Below are positions 29,893 to 40,078 of a DNA stretch of 64,000 bases, piece by piece. The stretch is from Leishmania panamensis (taxonomy: Eukaryota > Euglenozoa > Kinetoplastea > Trypanosomatida > Trypanosomatidae): contig NC_025866.1 in the NCBI RefSeq assembly GCF_000755165.1, forward strand, positions 1,853,474 to 1,917,473, in the 5' to 3' direction. The position numbers were made by a program, and so were the translations under genes. How positions within the stretch are numbered: the stretch's first letter is position 1; the number at the start of each line of letters is the position of its first letter. The notes under the pieces are model-generated. The model ran no database searches, was not told the origin of the DNA, and saw nothing but the letters and a program-made list of their open reading frames with translations.

Positions 29893-32262
29893 ATGAGCCG
29901 GCGAAGTCGTCGGCTGCACGTGCGCCTGCTGCGTGCTGCAGCCGTCGCCGCTGCCGGCACATTTGTGTATCGGCGGTGGCATCTTCGCTCCTCAAGTGCA
30001 CTGCCGGCATCGACCTACCGGTCAGCCAGTGGACCCGGCGATGTCAGCAACAGTCCCGCACGCCGCTCTTCGCGCTGGGCGGCGCTGCAGCGGAGTACGG
30101 CGGCGGATCCATTTGACCTCCTTGTTATCGGTGGAGGCCTTACAGGTCTCTACACTGCCGTCGACGCGGCACAGCGCGGGCTACGAGTGGCTTTGGTTGA
30201 CGCGGCAGACTTCGGCGGAGGCAGCACAACCTCGTGCATGCCTTCTGTCTCTCCCGGTGCGCTGCCTTACGTGCAGCGAGCCATTCGACAGCGCAACTGG
30301 GACTGGCTGCGGATGGCGGCAACAGTGATCGAGGAGGAGACAACGTGGTGCAACGTCGCGCCGCGGTGCGTGTCAGCCCCTGACACTCTGCTGCGACGCT
30401 GGCAGAGCTGGCGGTGGGGAGGCGCCGTGGGCGGAAGCAACTGCGAAATAGCGACCAGAGCAGGGGCCACCAATGATAACACCGCTTCCTCGGTACACGT
30501 GACCGAACTTCCAGCGAGAAATTCATCGTTATTGTCTGTTGATTCGACGCGTACCATAACGACACTGCTTCCAGCCTTGCACACCTTGGAGATGGTTGAG
30601 TACGTCTGCGCAGCGATGGTGAGTACGGTGATGAGCATCTTTTGCGGTCCGTTTCGTCCAAACATCGTGCTGCCTCGGTTCGCCGTCGAGACACGTCTAC
30701 CGGCCCTCGCACAGAGCTTGACGCCGTCTTCCTCACCCGTGCAACTTCGAGGCGGCGTCATATCCAACGACTTTGCGCTGCACAACAATACAGTCGCCGT
30801 GTCGCTCGCACGCACCGCAGAGGAGCTTGGCGTGACTGTCTTATCCTACGTCCCTGTGTTCTCCATCCAGGAGGCCTCTGCGCCGACCAACACGGAGATG
30901 TGCTCATCGTCTAGCTCGACCCGCGCCTCTTCGTGCGCGGCCGTCATGCGGGTCTCTGTTCAAGACGCGCTGGCTACCAAGGCAGCCACGGCGAGTTCGC
31001 CAGTGTCGCCTGAGCCGGCACGGTTTCCCTTCTTGCGGCGGCGGCGGGGACAGAGCAACGCCTCGTCACACCCATCCACTGCCGATTTGGATGCATCGAC
31101 AAGAAGTGTAGCGTTGAATCCGGATGCGGAGACCACGGCAGACGTCTATGCACGCAGCGTTGTCAACTGCACAGGCTGCTGGGTGGATACCATCAAGGCC
31201 ATATACGATAAAAATGCCTGTGACACAGTTCCGGCTGCATTTGCCGGCTACCAGGCGTACTCCTACCTGATAGCTCCTGCCAACGCCGTGCATGCTGTGC
31301 CACCCCCACCAACGCCACCCACAGATGGACACGAGGTAAGACAGGAAACAGTGGCCTCATTCTCGCCGCTTTCGGAGACAATGCAGGCCGCGGCGCTACT
31401 CTTTAGCTCTCCGAGACTGAGCTTTGCCTCAGTGATGGTGCTACCTTGGTGGGACCAGTGCGTGATGCTGGGCCCGAGCATATCTTTTCTCCCGCAATTG
31501 CCGGCGACCGCGGTGGCGAACACCAACGCCGCGCTGCGCCCTGTGGACGGGTATGCCGCCCAGCGACAGCGTACGCTCTCGATGCTGAGTAGCGCCGGCG
31601 TGTCTGTGGATGCGTCACGCCTACTCTCGTGCGTGTCGCAAATTGTCCCGCATATGAAGGGACCCAAAGAAGTGCCGTGGGTTGGGGCGCTTTTGCATCG
31701 AAGCTACGCCTTGCACTTCTCTTCAGTGCCACTGCACCGGGTAGGCGACGAGGGTGGCATTGAGCAAGCTGTGTCTTTTGCTGGACATTCTGCAGGCGTC
31801 ACTGGTGGCGTTGCTGGTGTTGCTCGCCGAGACGTTCCGCTCCTCCACGTGTACGGCGGTGCCCCAGTGTTGGCACGCCGGATTGCTGAGGAGGTGGTCG
31901 ACGCCCTTGTGTACCACGAGCCGCCGCTGTTCTCACAGAAGACGCTCAAGAAGATCCACCGGTGCCGCACGCGTCATCTTCAACTGGTCACACCGACTTC
32001 CCTCTGCACCGCTACGAATTGCGGGCCGATGGACGCACAGGTGCGTCTGGTGGCCCTTGTGAAGGACACATACGCCGAGCGCTTAGTGGACGTTTTAGCC
32101 CGCCGCACCCATGTCGCGTACACGAGCCCCATCGAAGCCCTGCAGGCCATACCGACGCTGGCGAACATCATGGGTGATCTGCTGCAGTGGGATGAAGCCA
32201 GGCGATTATCAGAGATCGAAGAGGCGCGGCATCTTGTGCACAGCGTGACAGTGTCTGTGTGA
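29893..32262 (+). CDS. Divergent FAD-dependent glycerol-3-phosphate dehydrogenase-like protein
   Basis: A 789-residue protein of the mitochondrial FAD-GPDH type, which passes electrons from glycerol-3-phosphate to quinone. An Arg-rich start followed by a hydrophobic stretch (residues 1-28) suggests mitochondrial targeting or membrane attachment. The FAD-binding motif is VIGGGLTGLYTAVDAAQRG (G80, G81, G82, G85). The middle has the expected GGVISNDFALHNNT-type segment. The C-terminal helical domain ends with VLARRTHVAYTS, then MGDLLQWDEARRLSEIE, matching the family's end. The signature after the FAD motif, normally TSSRSTK..HGGVRYL, reads STTSCMPSVSPGALPYVQ, so residues thought to contact substrate are lost. 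Serine-rich loops enlarge the protein beyond the usual 600 or so. It may be catalytically altered or have a different substrate. Confidence 0.75.
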   Translation: MSRRSRRLHVRLLRAAAVAAAGTFVYRRWHLRSSSALPASTYRSASGPGDVSNSPARRSSRWAALQRSTAADPFDLLVIGGGLTGLYTAVDAAQRGLRVALVDAADFGGGSTTSCMPSVSPGALPYVQRAIRQRNWDWLRMAATVIEEETTWCNVAPRCVSAPDTLLRRWQSWRWGGAVGGSNCEIATRAGATNDNTASSVHVTELPARNSSLLSVDSTRTITTLLPALHTLEMVEYVCAAMVSTVMSIFCGPFRPNIVLPRFAVETRLPALAQSLTPSSSPVQLRGGVISNDFALHNNTVAVSLARTAEELGVTVLSYVPVFSIQEASAPTNTEMCSSSSSTRASSCAAVMRVSVQDALATKAATASSPVSPEPARFPFLRRRRGQSNASSHPSTADLDASTRSVALNPDAETTADVYARSVVNCTGCWVDTIKAIYDKNACDTVPAAFAGYQAYSYLIAPANAVHAVPPPPTPPTDGHEVRQETVASFSPLSETMQAAALLFSSPRLSFASVMVLPWWDQCVMLGPSISFLPQLPATAVANTNAALRPVDGYAAQRQRTLSMLSSAGVSVDASRLLSCVSQIVPHMKGPKEVPWVGALLHRSYALHFSSVPLHRVGDEGGIEQAVSFAGHSAGVTGGVAGVARRDVPLLHVYGGAPVLARRIAEEVVDALVYHEPPLFSQKTLKKIHRCRTRHLQLVTPTSLCTATNCGPMDAQVRLVALVKDTYAERLVDVLARRTHVAYTSPIEALQAIPTLANIMGDLLQWDEARRLSEIEEARHLVHSVTVSV

Positions 32263-34359
32263 ATTGCTCTGTTGATGTTGCGCGTGGTGGTGGCGGTGGC
32301 GCGGAGCATTCGTGTTGGGACAAGACGGTGTCTCTTTTGCATCCCTCGCTCGTGTGCAGCTCCAGCCGTGTTCTTGTGCGCCATGGTAGTAAACCACCTG
32401 CCAGCCCATCCCCACCATCATCGCCACCATTACCAACATAGCCCTACGCAGTTACGCACACAGAGAGACACCCGCACTCTTGCTGCCTTTCTCTCTCTCT
32501 CTCCCCTGCCTGTATAGATTCTGCCCAGATGGATTTCCCATCGCCTTCCCTCCACTCCTCTGCTTTCATTGGTCTGCCCCCATCTCTCACCATGTCGGTG
32601 ACATTCATGCACCACCTCTTCACCTGACTGCGCCTCTCCTCTCTTCGCTGTGACTCTCTTCCCTCCCCTCTTCCCTGCTTCAGCTCTCCACAGTAGTCGG
32701 CACGAAAATGCAGCCCTGACACAAACGACAAGCCGCATTACGAAGGGAGGGAGAGAGAAGGCAAAGGGTCTGGGCAATCCGATCCATCACTGGAGCACCC
32801 CAACATACGTATGTGTGTGTGTCACCGAGCGTGGAGGGGGGCTATTAGGTGACATAGATGCTCCAGCGCATCCGCTGTTTCGTGCGATTGTGAGGAGTGT
32901 GACTCCTGTACGTTACACTTTCTTGAAAGGAGAAATGCATCGTGACGAAGTGCAGATCCTCGCTTCCGCCTCTCTTCCACTGCTCTGCCAGAGCAGTGGA
33001 TTGCGGACGTGACGGCATGCGCCGCGCTTGGCTTCGGACTTTGTTTTTGCTTCCAGCACTCCGTACATCCCCGGAAGGCCATGGTACCACAGTGCGTGGC
33101 ATCGCAGAGTCCAGTGTACCCCCCACTCTCTGCGGGGAAGGCAGCCCCCTTCCCCCCTCTCCCTGCCACTGCCGAACTACCTCTGGTACGGACAGGAGCA
33201 AGTGCCTACGACGTTGGAAAGTCAGAGCGATGTACCGCTACTGACTCTGGAAGTGAGGTCGTGGACGGCGTTGCCTCAGGGCCTCCTGCAACAGCGAACA
33301 CGTTTGTACTATCCACATAATAAGCAGTGTTTCAGCGTAACTCCAGTTTATTCCACCCGGCCCTCGCTGCCCACTGCTGTGCGGAGCCTGCGTGTCCCCC
33401 CGAAGGATACACCAGGTGGTGACCGGTCAAGCAGGGGTAGGTAGAGTTTGAAACAGAGGCTCTCCTCAGATCACCGAGCCAACGCATTGCTGTACTGCGT
33501 GTTTACTACCGTTACGCAGGGCGTGATGCGCCTGTGAGAGGCCAGTGTAAAGTTGAGCGTATGTTGCATATCGGAAAAAGGTATACTTTGAGACCCCACA
33601 AGTCCACCTGTACCCCCATAGCGCATCTGCATCTCTGTACTTGGGCGTTGTCTACTCGTCCGCCCTCTCTAGTGTCTGCTTCGGCCGCCACTCACTTTCT
33701 CTAACGTCATTGACGATCCACTCCGGTTCTCCTCCTCCAACCTCATCTCTTGCCCTGTTTGTGCGAGTGTGTGGGTGCATATGCGCCTCATCCACCCGCA
33801 CACGTCTCCTCTGGCTACTGATTGCATTGCTAGTGGTGTGCTGCTGCTGCTGCTGCTGTTGCCGGGGGCGACCTCGTCGCTTTGCTCTCCCCATTGAAGT
33901 GCAGACTTTCAGTCTCTCGCCGCGCCTCTCCGTTTTTTGTGCTCCTCCTTTATGCACTACGCTGCCACCAGCCGGCACACCAATTTGAGCGGTGCCACTT
34001 CGCGCCCCTGTACCCTCCCTCTCCTTGGTGTCGCAGTGACGCCACCGCCCACGCACATAGAGGAACACGTGCTCACTCAAGAGCATAGAGACCTCCTCTT
34101 GAGTTTCTTCCAACAGCAGAAACTCCTCCACACGCAGACACACAGAGAGACTCCTTTCCGAGCAGCATTTCCACTGCTGACTGTTCTTCGAGTCTGCGTG
34201 AGGGTGGGTGCATTAGTCACACCTCTGTGTACCTTCAGGTGAAGCGATTCATTGTCAAACGTGGTGGCATGAACGAAGGACACACACCGCAGCGCACTTC
34301 TTGCTTACTCTTGTATCCGAACCCACTTGTTTGTCGCCTCAAGCAGGAAGGAAGGAAAG
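32263..34359. other. Intergenic/UTR sequence with a retroposon remnant
   Basis: No intact gene. The stretch contains a SIDER-like remnant (about 33060-33450), CT-rich tracts, and a CTG repeat near 33839-33860. Frames inside the remnant are not treated as genes. Confidence 0.6.
33060..33450 (+). repeat. SIDER-like degenerate retroposon, copy A
   Basis: The stretch shares an ordered series of matching blocks with 36360-36700: CTCTCTG...G..AG-CCCCCT leading into CCTGCCACTGCCG (33162-33174), then GAGGTCGTGGACGGCGTTGC (from about 33256), then CCCGGCCCTCGCTG (from about 33357). From memory these blocks resemble Leishmania SIDER2 elements, short non-coding retroposon relics common in 3' UTRs, where some copies affect mRNA stability. 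The boundaries are approximate. Confidence 0.5.
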
Positions 34360-35847
34360 ATGGGGCCCACAATGGACTCGAACAAGCCAAGCAGCTTTCA
34401 CTACTTCGCCTACGGAACGTATGTCGATGCAGCGGAGATGAAAAAGTGTCTTTCCGCCGTCTCCGGCAGTACAACACCGGTCATCCACTCCGCTCACCCT
34501 GCCCTGCTTCCTGGATACCGCCTCCTGTGTGATGCGGTGAGTGCTGAGGGGCCGCGACTGGGCCGCGTCAACATCGCCCCGCTCAATCTCGTCGCCCGTG
34601 AACCATCAACCACGCGCCACTCCCCGAGCCCGTGCAGGAGCGAGACGCCACCCGAGCACAAGGCAGCTTTCCGCGATGGGGTTCGGGGTGTGCTGTACGA
34701 GCTTCCCTCCAACATGCGTGAGACGCTGCTGCAAGCTGTCGCCCGCGAAGGGTCGTTTAACGTGTACGCCATGCTCATGTGCTACAAGATGAGCGACGTG
34801 CACCGAGGCGCGTGGGCTCCAGACTCGCAGATGTGCGAGTCGCTCGTGATCGCCGCGCTGGACGTGCCTCTGCTGGAGCGCAAGCTCTTCGTGGAGCCCC
34901 TCATGAAGCTGTGCTGGCACCCGCTGCCAAAGCCGCAAGGGGTTCCGGCTCAACCAGGGCTGGTCGCCGCGCTTGCACCTTCCTCCGCTGGCTCACGACG
35001 CGGTGCAGAAGCAGTGGAGACGTCACGCTGGCCTGGGTACCACTGGTGCAATTGCATTAACTCTGCGCGGGTTTCGCCCAGCCAAGCGTACGTACAGCTC
35101 CTGGAGAAGGCCTACCGTGAGTACCTACACGTGAACATGGCTGCCGACCAAGCTGACAGTAGCCTCACTGGAGACACCAGCCGGTGCTCCAGGCCCGGCT
35201 CAGCGTCCTCAGATGGCGGTGAAACCGACTCGTACGCGACAGCGATGCACCTCATGGTGTACAAGCAGGCCCGCAATGTGAACACCGAGCCACAGGAGGC
35301 CAAGACTTGGTACTTGGCGTATGGCTCTAACATGTCATGGGAGCAGGTGTGCGTCCGCATCGGCCCGCCGTACCAGCGCCGTGCCGCAAAGTTGCTCGAC
35401 TACGTGCTGGTTGCCAATAAGGTACCCATCGGCTACCCGAACGGTGATAACTTCGGGTATTACAATGTGGAACCGGTGGTGTTGCGAGAGAAGAAGGCGG
35501 CGCAGGGGCTGGTGAAACACCGCAGCACAATGCCACCTTACGTCTGCGGTGCTGCGTACGAAATCAGCCAGGCGCAGCTAGAGATGATGGACGCCTATGA
35601 AAAAGGCTACTACTGCGAGCTACACCTCTGCACTGACCTACACGATGTGACGGCGGCGCCACTGGAGTGCTGGACGTACATTGCACAGGAAACCTCCGAA
35701 GAGTTGTTGCCGTCACTCGAGTATCTATCGCGCGTCTTGGAGGGCGACGATATTCTTCCGCTGGAATACATGGAGGGTATCCGTGCCACCCCGACAAATT
35801 CGCAGCGGAGTCCGCGACAGGACAAGCGTCTTCGCAAAGAACTCTGA
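34360..35847 (+). CDS. Protein with two gamma-glutamylcyclotransferase-like domains
   Basis: A 495-residue protein with a duplicated GGCT-like fold. The first half begins HYFAYGTYVD (Y18, G19, T20) and keeps a glutamate in REGSFNVYAML (E130). The second half begins WYLAYGSNMSW (Y321, G322, S323, N324), continues VCGAAYEISQAQLEMMDAYE and has the catalytic-type glutamate E414 followed by KGYYCELHL. GGCT enzymes release 5-oxoproline from gamma-glutamyl amino acids or glutathione-related peptides. The second domain is closer to the canonical motif. Trypanosomatids depend on trypanothione, so a thiol link is possible but not shown. The open frame starts at a TTG; the ATG at 34360 is used. Confidence 0.75.
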   Translation: MGPTMDSNKPSSFHYFAYGTYVDAAEMKKCLSAVSGSTTPVIHSAHPALLPGYRLLCDAVSAEGPRLGRVNIAPLNLVAREPSTTRHSPSPCRSETPPEHKAAFRDGVRGVLYELPSNMRETLLQAVAREGSFNVYAMLMCYKMSDVHRGAWAPDSQMCESLVIAALDVPLLERKLFVEPLMKLCWHPLPKPQGVPAQPGLVAALAPSSAGSRRGAEAVETSRWPGYHWCNCINSARVSPSQAYVQLLEKAYREYLHVNMAADQADSSLTGDTSRCSRPGSASSDGGETDSYATAMHLMVYKQARNVNTEPQEAKTWYLAYGSNMSWEQVCVRIGPPYQRRAAKLLDYVLVANKVPIGYPNGDNFGYYNVEPVVLREKKAAQGLVKHRSTMPPYVCGAAYEISQAQLEMMDAYEKGYYCELHLCTDLHDVTAAPLECWTYIAQETSEELLPSLEYLSRVLEGDDILPLEYMEGIRATPTNSQRSPRQDKRLRKEL

Positions 35848-38121
35848 GCTGCATCTCTGACCTGCGTGGTTGGTGTAGCACGAGCAGTCTCGTGGGCTGT
35901 GCCCTTCAACGCCTCATTTCGCTGGCCCCTTACCCTCCATCTACCAATCCGTTCTGTGCATGGAAGCGTAAGGACTGCGTTAGTCGTGCACAGCTGCGTA
36001 ATGAACGGCTTATTCTTTGAAGGGTGAACCAAAAGAGAAGTGAGGGCATGGCATAAGCTGGTCCGTGTTGTAGAACCTACTCACCCTCCCCTCCCTCCTG
36101 CCTTATTGTTGGCCAGTAGGTGGAACGCTCCCTACCGTATTTCATGTGTGTGTGTGTGTGTACCTGTGCTTCTATGAGTGACTGCATCATGAAATGGAGG
36201 TGCTGCTCTGCCTCCTGGACTGCTCCACCCCCCCCCCCCCGCTCTCCCCACGCTCGCACGCCTCCCTGTCTTTCTCTTGGCTGCGTGGTGACGTTTGCTC
36301 TTTCCCCCCGTTAAGCACGGACGCCTCACAGCAAGTCTTTCAACACCTGCTCTGTGCCCTGAGCCCACGGATGATGGAAGGAAACACCTCAGCTCGTGGC
36401 ACAACAGGACCCGCTATCCCTCACTCTCTCTGGGTGAGAAAGCCAGGCAGGCCCCCTACCCCTGCCACTGCCGTACCACCGCTGATGCTGGCGGTGAGGC
36501 CCTGGACAGCGCTGCGTCGGAGAGACCTGCGACAGTGCACGCGTTCGCACCACCCACGTGTGATGGGCAGAGTGTCGGCGTGGCTCGAACGCATCCCGCC
36601 GGGCCCTCGCTGGCCGTTGGTGTGTGGGGCCGGGGTCGTGCTTGGGCGGTGGGCTTGACGCTTGGGAGTAAGGTGCCACAAGAGCTGCTTTGCAGGACGT
36701 GACAGGCTTCTTGACAGACCGGGTTAGTTTGGTGCTTGGCTCCGGTTGTATGTCAGAGTAGGGTCGCGTCGTGGGGTGCTCAAAGTGAAAGGGGAGTACG
36801 GTGGCGGTCTTGCGCTGTCATCGAGCGGTCCAGGCGATCACTCCTGATTGGACGAAAGCAACGATAACCGGAAAAGTAAGTTTTCGCTTCGTAGTTCTCA
36901 ACGTGCGTCTGTTGAGTGCACGGTAGCTCTTCGCAGGGCCTCAAGCAAACTCGTTGTGAGGGCGCAAGTTCACAGCGTCTTTTGTCTGCCCACCCACCCA
37001 CACACACACACACACAGGCGCTCACATAGGTGTGTGTGTGGGTGTGTGTATTAGCTGTTGTAAGCCCTCTCGCCTCTCAATGTCCTCCTCGCCATCTTCC
37101 AGTTCTTCTCACCCAGCTTGTGGGCTACCTCGGGGGCGGGACGGTGAAGGTCAACAGGGGGGTGGGGACGAGAGCCAGGAGAGGCTACCGGCCCATGGAA
37201 TTTGTATTCGTGCTAGAGGCGAAAGGAAACGAACCTGCACCCTGTGGAAAGAGCGAAAAGGCGTCTGATGGATGCAAGTCTGAGCTATGCCCGCAGCAGG
37301 AGAGGGTACACAAATTTCTTTTTCTCACCGTAAGTGCCAGTGAAGAATTCCATCACCCCAACTCGTGCATAACTGGGGACAAATGCCCACGCGCGACGCT
37401 CCCTCCAGACTCTCAGGTGCGAGTCGAATGCCGAGGAGAGAAGTAACGGGCTCGTTCGTGCATAGAGGGTCTAATGTAGTGGTGATAGTGCATACCGTGG
37501 CTGGGGTGTCTTTTCCCTTGTTTAGCCATTTCACCCCTCATTGCTCTCCGCCTTTCTCCCGAAATACTCTTCCGAGGCGACGTCACACCAATCACACACG
37601 CCCAATGCCTGTGCCTAAGCCGAGAACGCCACACACGGGATCTTTTTTCCTCTCCCTCTCCTATCTCCCCCCGGCCTCCTCCTCTTGTTCTCTTTCCCTT
37701 TTCCTGCTCCCCTAACTAACCAATGGCGCGTCTGTCTACACGGTGTCGATCGTCCTACTTGTGCGTCGAAGAACCCTCCTTGCACTGTATGGTTGGGTTG
37801 TTTCGCATTTTCTGCGTCAACCAACTGCCCCACTCTTCACACCACGTCCCACTCCTTGACAGCCGAGGCGGATAAACCCTCCCCCCCGGCCCGCCTGCCG
37901 TCTCCACCTCCGCGGAGTTAAAGAGTCCCAGAAAGCAGAAAAACAGACCGAAAAAGAAGCGATGTCCTCTACACGGAGAGAGGTGTACGCATAGAAGTCA
38001 CCGGCTGCGCATCATCGTAGCGCGCACACACAAACACCCAGACACTGGCACAGCCATCTATAGAGGGCAACAAAACGTGTACACCGGCACACACACACAC
38101 CCACAAAGGCGAACTCTCAAG
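35848..38121. other. Intergenic/UTR sequence with a retroposon remnant
   Basis: No intact gene. The stretch holds a SIDER-like remnant (about 36360-36700), a run of 13 C at 36228-36240, a GT repeat near 36146-36161, and a region at 37030-37446 with an open frame of no recognisable content. Confidence 0.55.
36360..36700 (+). repeat. SIDER-like degenerate retroposon, copy B
   Basis: This is the partner of copy A. It has CTCACTCTCTCTGGGTGAGA, then CCTGCCACTGCCG (36461-36473), then GAGGCCCTGGACAGCGCTGC (from about 36505), then CCGGGCCCTCGCTGG (from about 36598). The blocks occur in the same order and spacing as in copy A, with many substitutions and small gaps between them. The family name SIDER2 is from memory; the pairwise similarity is seen directly. 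Confidence 0.5.
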
Positions 38122-39179
38122 ATGATGATTCACCTTCCTCTGTATCACGAGCACTACGGGGTGCGCTATGCTCCCCGCGGGCTGGCGTCGTGACTCTTCT
38201 ACGTGCTTTGTCTGTTGGCCGTCCTCGTCGTCCCATTCAGCATTGCTCTTTCCATGCAGAACTTCTAGTTGAGGACGAACTACTTCTACGAAATACCAAC
38301 AGTGATCTTCACACGGCGGTGTGTGGTTCGCATCAGCACTGTGCTCGGCAAGGAGTATCTCTGGACCTGTTCCGACCTCTTCCAAGGGGCACTGCAGGGG
38401 ACATCGCTAAGCATTCTACCGCACTTTTCCTCCTACGACGACGACAAGGACGGCGACAGAAAGACGGACTACGCGAACTTCTTGATGAGCTTTCCCCTCG
38501 GCGTCGCGCTGCGAGGTCAACTTCCTGCCTGAGTTCGCGTACTACATCAACCATCACCTGGTGAAGACAAACATGACAGCGGCACCGCTGCTGCGCTACC
38601 AACGAATTGCCATGCAAAAAGGACTCGGCAATATCACAACACCCACCTCGACAACGTACAGGTGGAGCGGGGCGCCCGTGTGCGCGCTGACTAAGGCGGA
38701 CATGCTCTTCTACACGACGCAAAGTCTCCTCAACTCCCCCCCTCCCTCCCCAAGTCTCTTACAGGCATACATATACGTCGAGCCCTTTGCAAGGGCTCGC
38801 GCACCAGTCGGCAGACTTGTTAGGCCTACCCACTTTGCCGGCAACTATGCCGCGCGCAATCAATGTGTTGTGCTGCGTCCATACGTCGAGGTGGAAGGTG
38901 GACTTGATGTTCTGCGCAACGACGGGAACGTCGTGCGGGGGCTCTGGGAAGATTTAGACGGCCTCAACCCCTTCATCTGGTACGTACAGCTGCGCATCCT
39001 GTTGGCGGAGGTACACTATTGTGCCATCCTGCGCCGAGGTGTTCAAGTGTGGCTGGATTCAGCACTTTGCTATCGCCTACGCTATCCATTGGCTCCTGTG
39101 GAAGTTACGCATGTTACTGGTAAAGATGGCTCTGATAAACTCTCGAGCTCTCTTTAGCGCCATGCGGCGACAGTACTAA
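38122..39179 (+). pseudogene. Broken TMEM231 gene (ciliary transition-zone membrane protein)
   Basis: A relic of TMEM231, a two-membrane-span protein of the MKS/B9 complex at the ciliary transition zone. Reading from the ATG at 38122 gives LYHEHYGVRYAPRGLAS, an in-frame TGA (38191-38193), the first membrane span (LFYVLCLLAVLVVPF), an in-frame TAG (38266-38268), and then NYFYEIPTVIFTRR to DDKDGDRKTDYANFLMSFPL. A frameshift near 38500-38512 leads to NFLPEFAYYINHHLVKTN through to GLNPFIWYVQLRI. A second frameshift near 39030-39038 leads to EVFKCGWIQHFAIAYAIHWL, the second span, ending at TAA 39177-39179. The order matches human TMEM231 (DxDGKTD, F.Y.L, NP.IW, then W.QY before the last span). Two stops and two frameshifts make function unlikely; sequencing error alone would not easily give all four. 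Confidence 0.7.
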
Positions 39180-40078
39180 AGCGTACGTACGCCCGGGTAG
39201 AGGATCCTACTGTCATCGGTGCGGATTCTCTCACTGGTGCTTCTCCACTCTGCTGTTCACCGCGAGAGAAGCGTGACTGCACATTGTGTGCAGCTACCAC
39301 AAGGCAGGAGAAGAACACACCTGAAAGGCCCCCACCAGCAGGTGGTGGTTCGTTCTTCGTTATCCAACCAAACGGTTGAGAAGGAGCAGCTGCTTGCACA
39401 TATCAGCATGGCTGCAGAGAAGGAGTGATTTGCACGAATCCGCTAAACAAAAGCGCCCAGAGGGGGGGGGCACTGCCTGACAGTGTATCCACACACGAGC
39501 ACACGCACACTTAATTGAGGCTCACCACTTCGTTACGTTTCGCTTCGGCCTGGTGAGCACCGCCGCACCGCCATGAAGGCTTCAGCGCTCCCTTCCTGGT
39601 GAACCTTTTTTCCACTATCGTTGGTATCGCTGCTCCACCGCCCTCTCCCCCTACCCCTCCCCCCCCCCCCACCCCACACACACACAACACACGCCTAGCC
39701 GTTGTTTTCCTCTTTCACACCGAGACACACAAATCGCCACATGCACGTAGCGCCTCTGCGGTGCGTCATCTCCTGTCCGCTAGGCGCCCATCGAAGAAGT
39801 TGCTCTCAGCGACGTCCAAGTGCGAGTCTGGCTGACCGCGCCGTCGCCTGGTGGCAGTGGTGCTGATACTGCAGGTGCCAACACGAGGACACGGACACAC
39901 CACACTCACTTATTGAGGTAGCTGGAGGAAGAGATGCACGTCACCCAAGACTTCAGAGCTGCACATCCGATCACCCCGCCCCTCCTCCCTTCCGCTCTTT
40001 TTCCTCTACACCGCCTACCCTTTGTCTGCGTGTGTGCATCACCGAGCACGAAGACAGGCAATCAAAAAGGGGCAAAGA
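39180..40078. other. Intergenic/UTR sequence
   Basis: No gene is recognised. C-rich and CA-rich tracts occur near 39655-39690 and are likely part of the splice region of the delta-tubulin gene. Confidence 0.6.

Noticed and set aside
37030..37446. A 138-codon + strand frame between the SIDER-like copy B and the TMEM231 relic
   Set aside because: Its start is in a GT repeat, no family is seen, and codon use is not clearly coding. A decayed gene cannot be excluded.
37969..38385. A 138-residue minus-strand frame over the start of the TMEM231 relic
   Set aside because: It has no recognisable content, whereas the + strand translation matches TMEM231 block by block.
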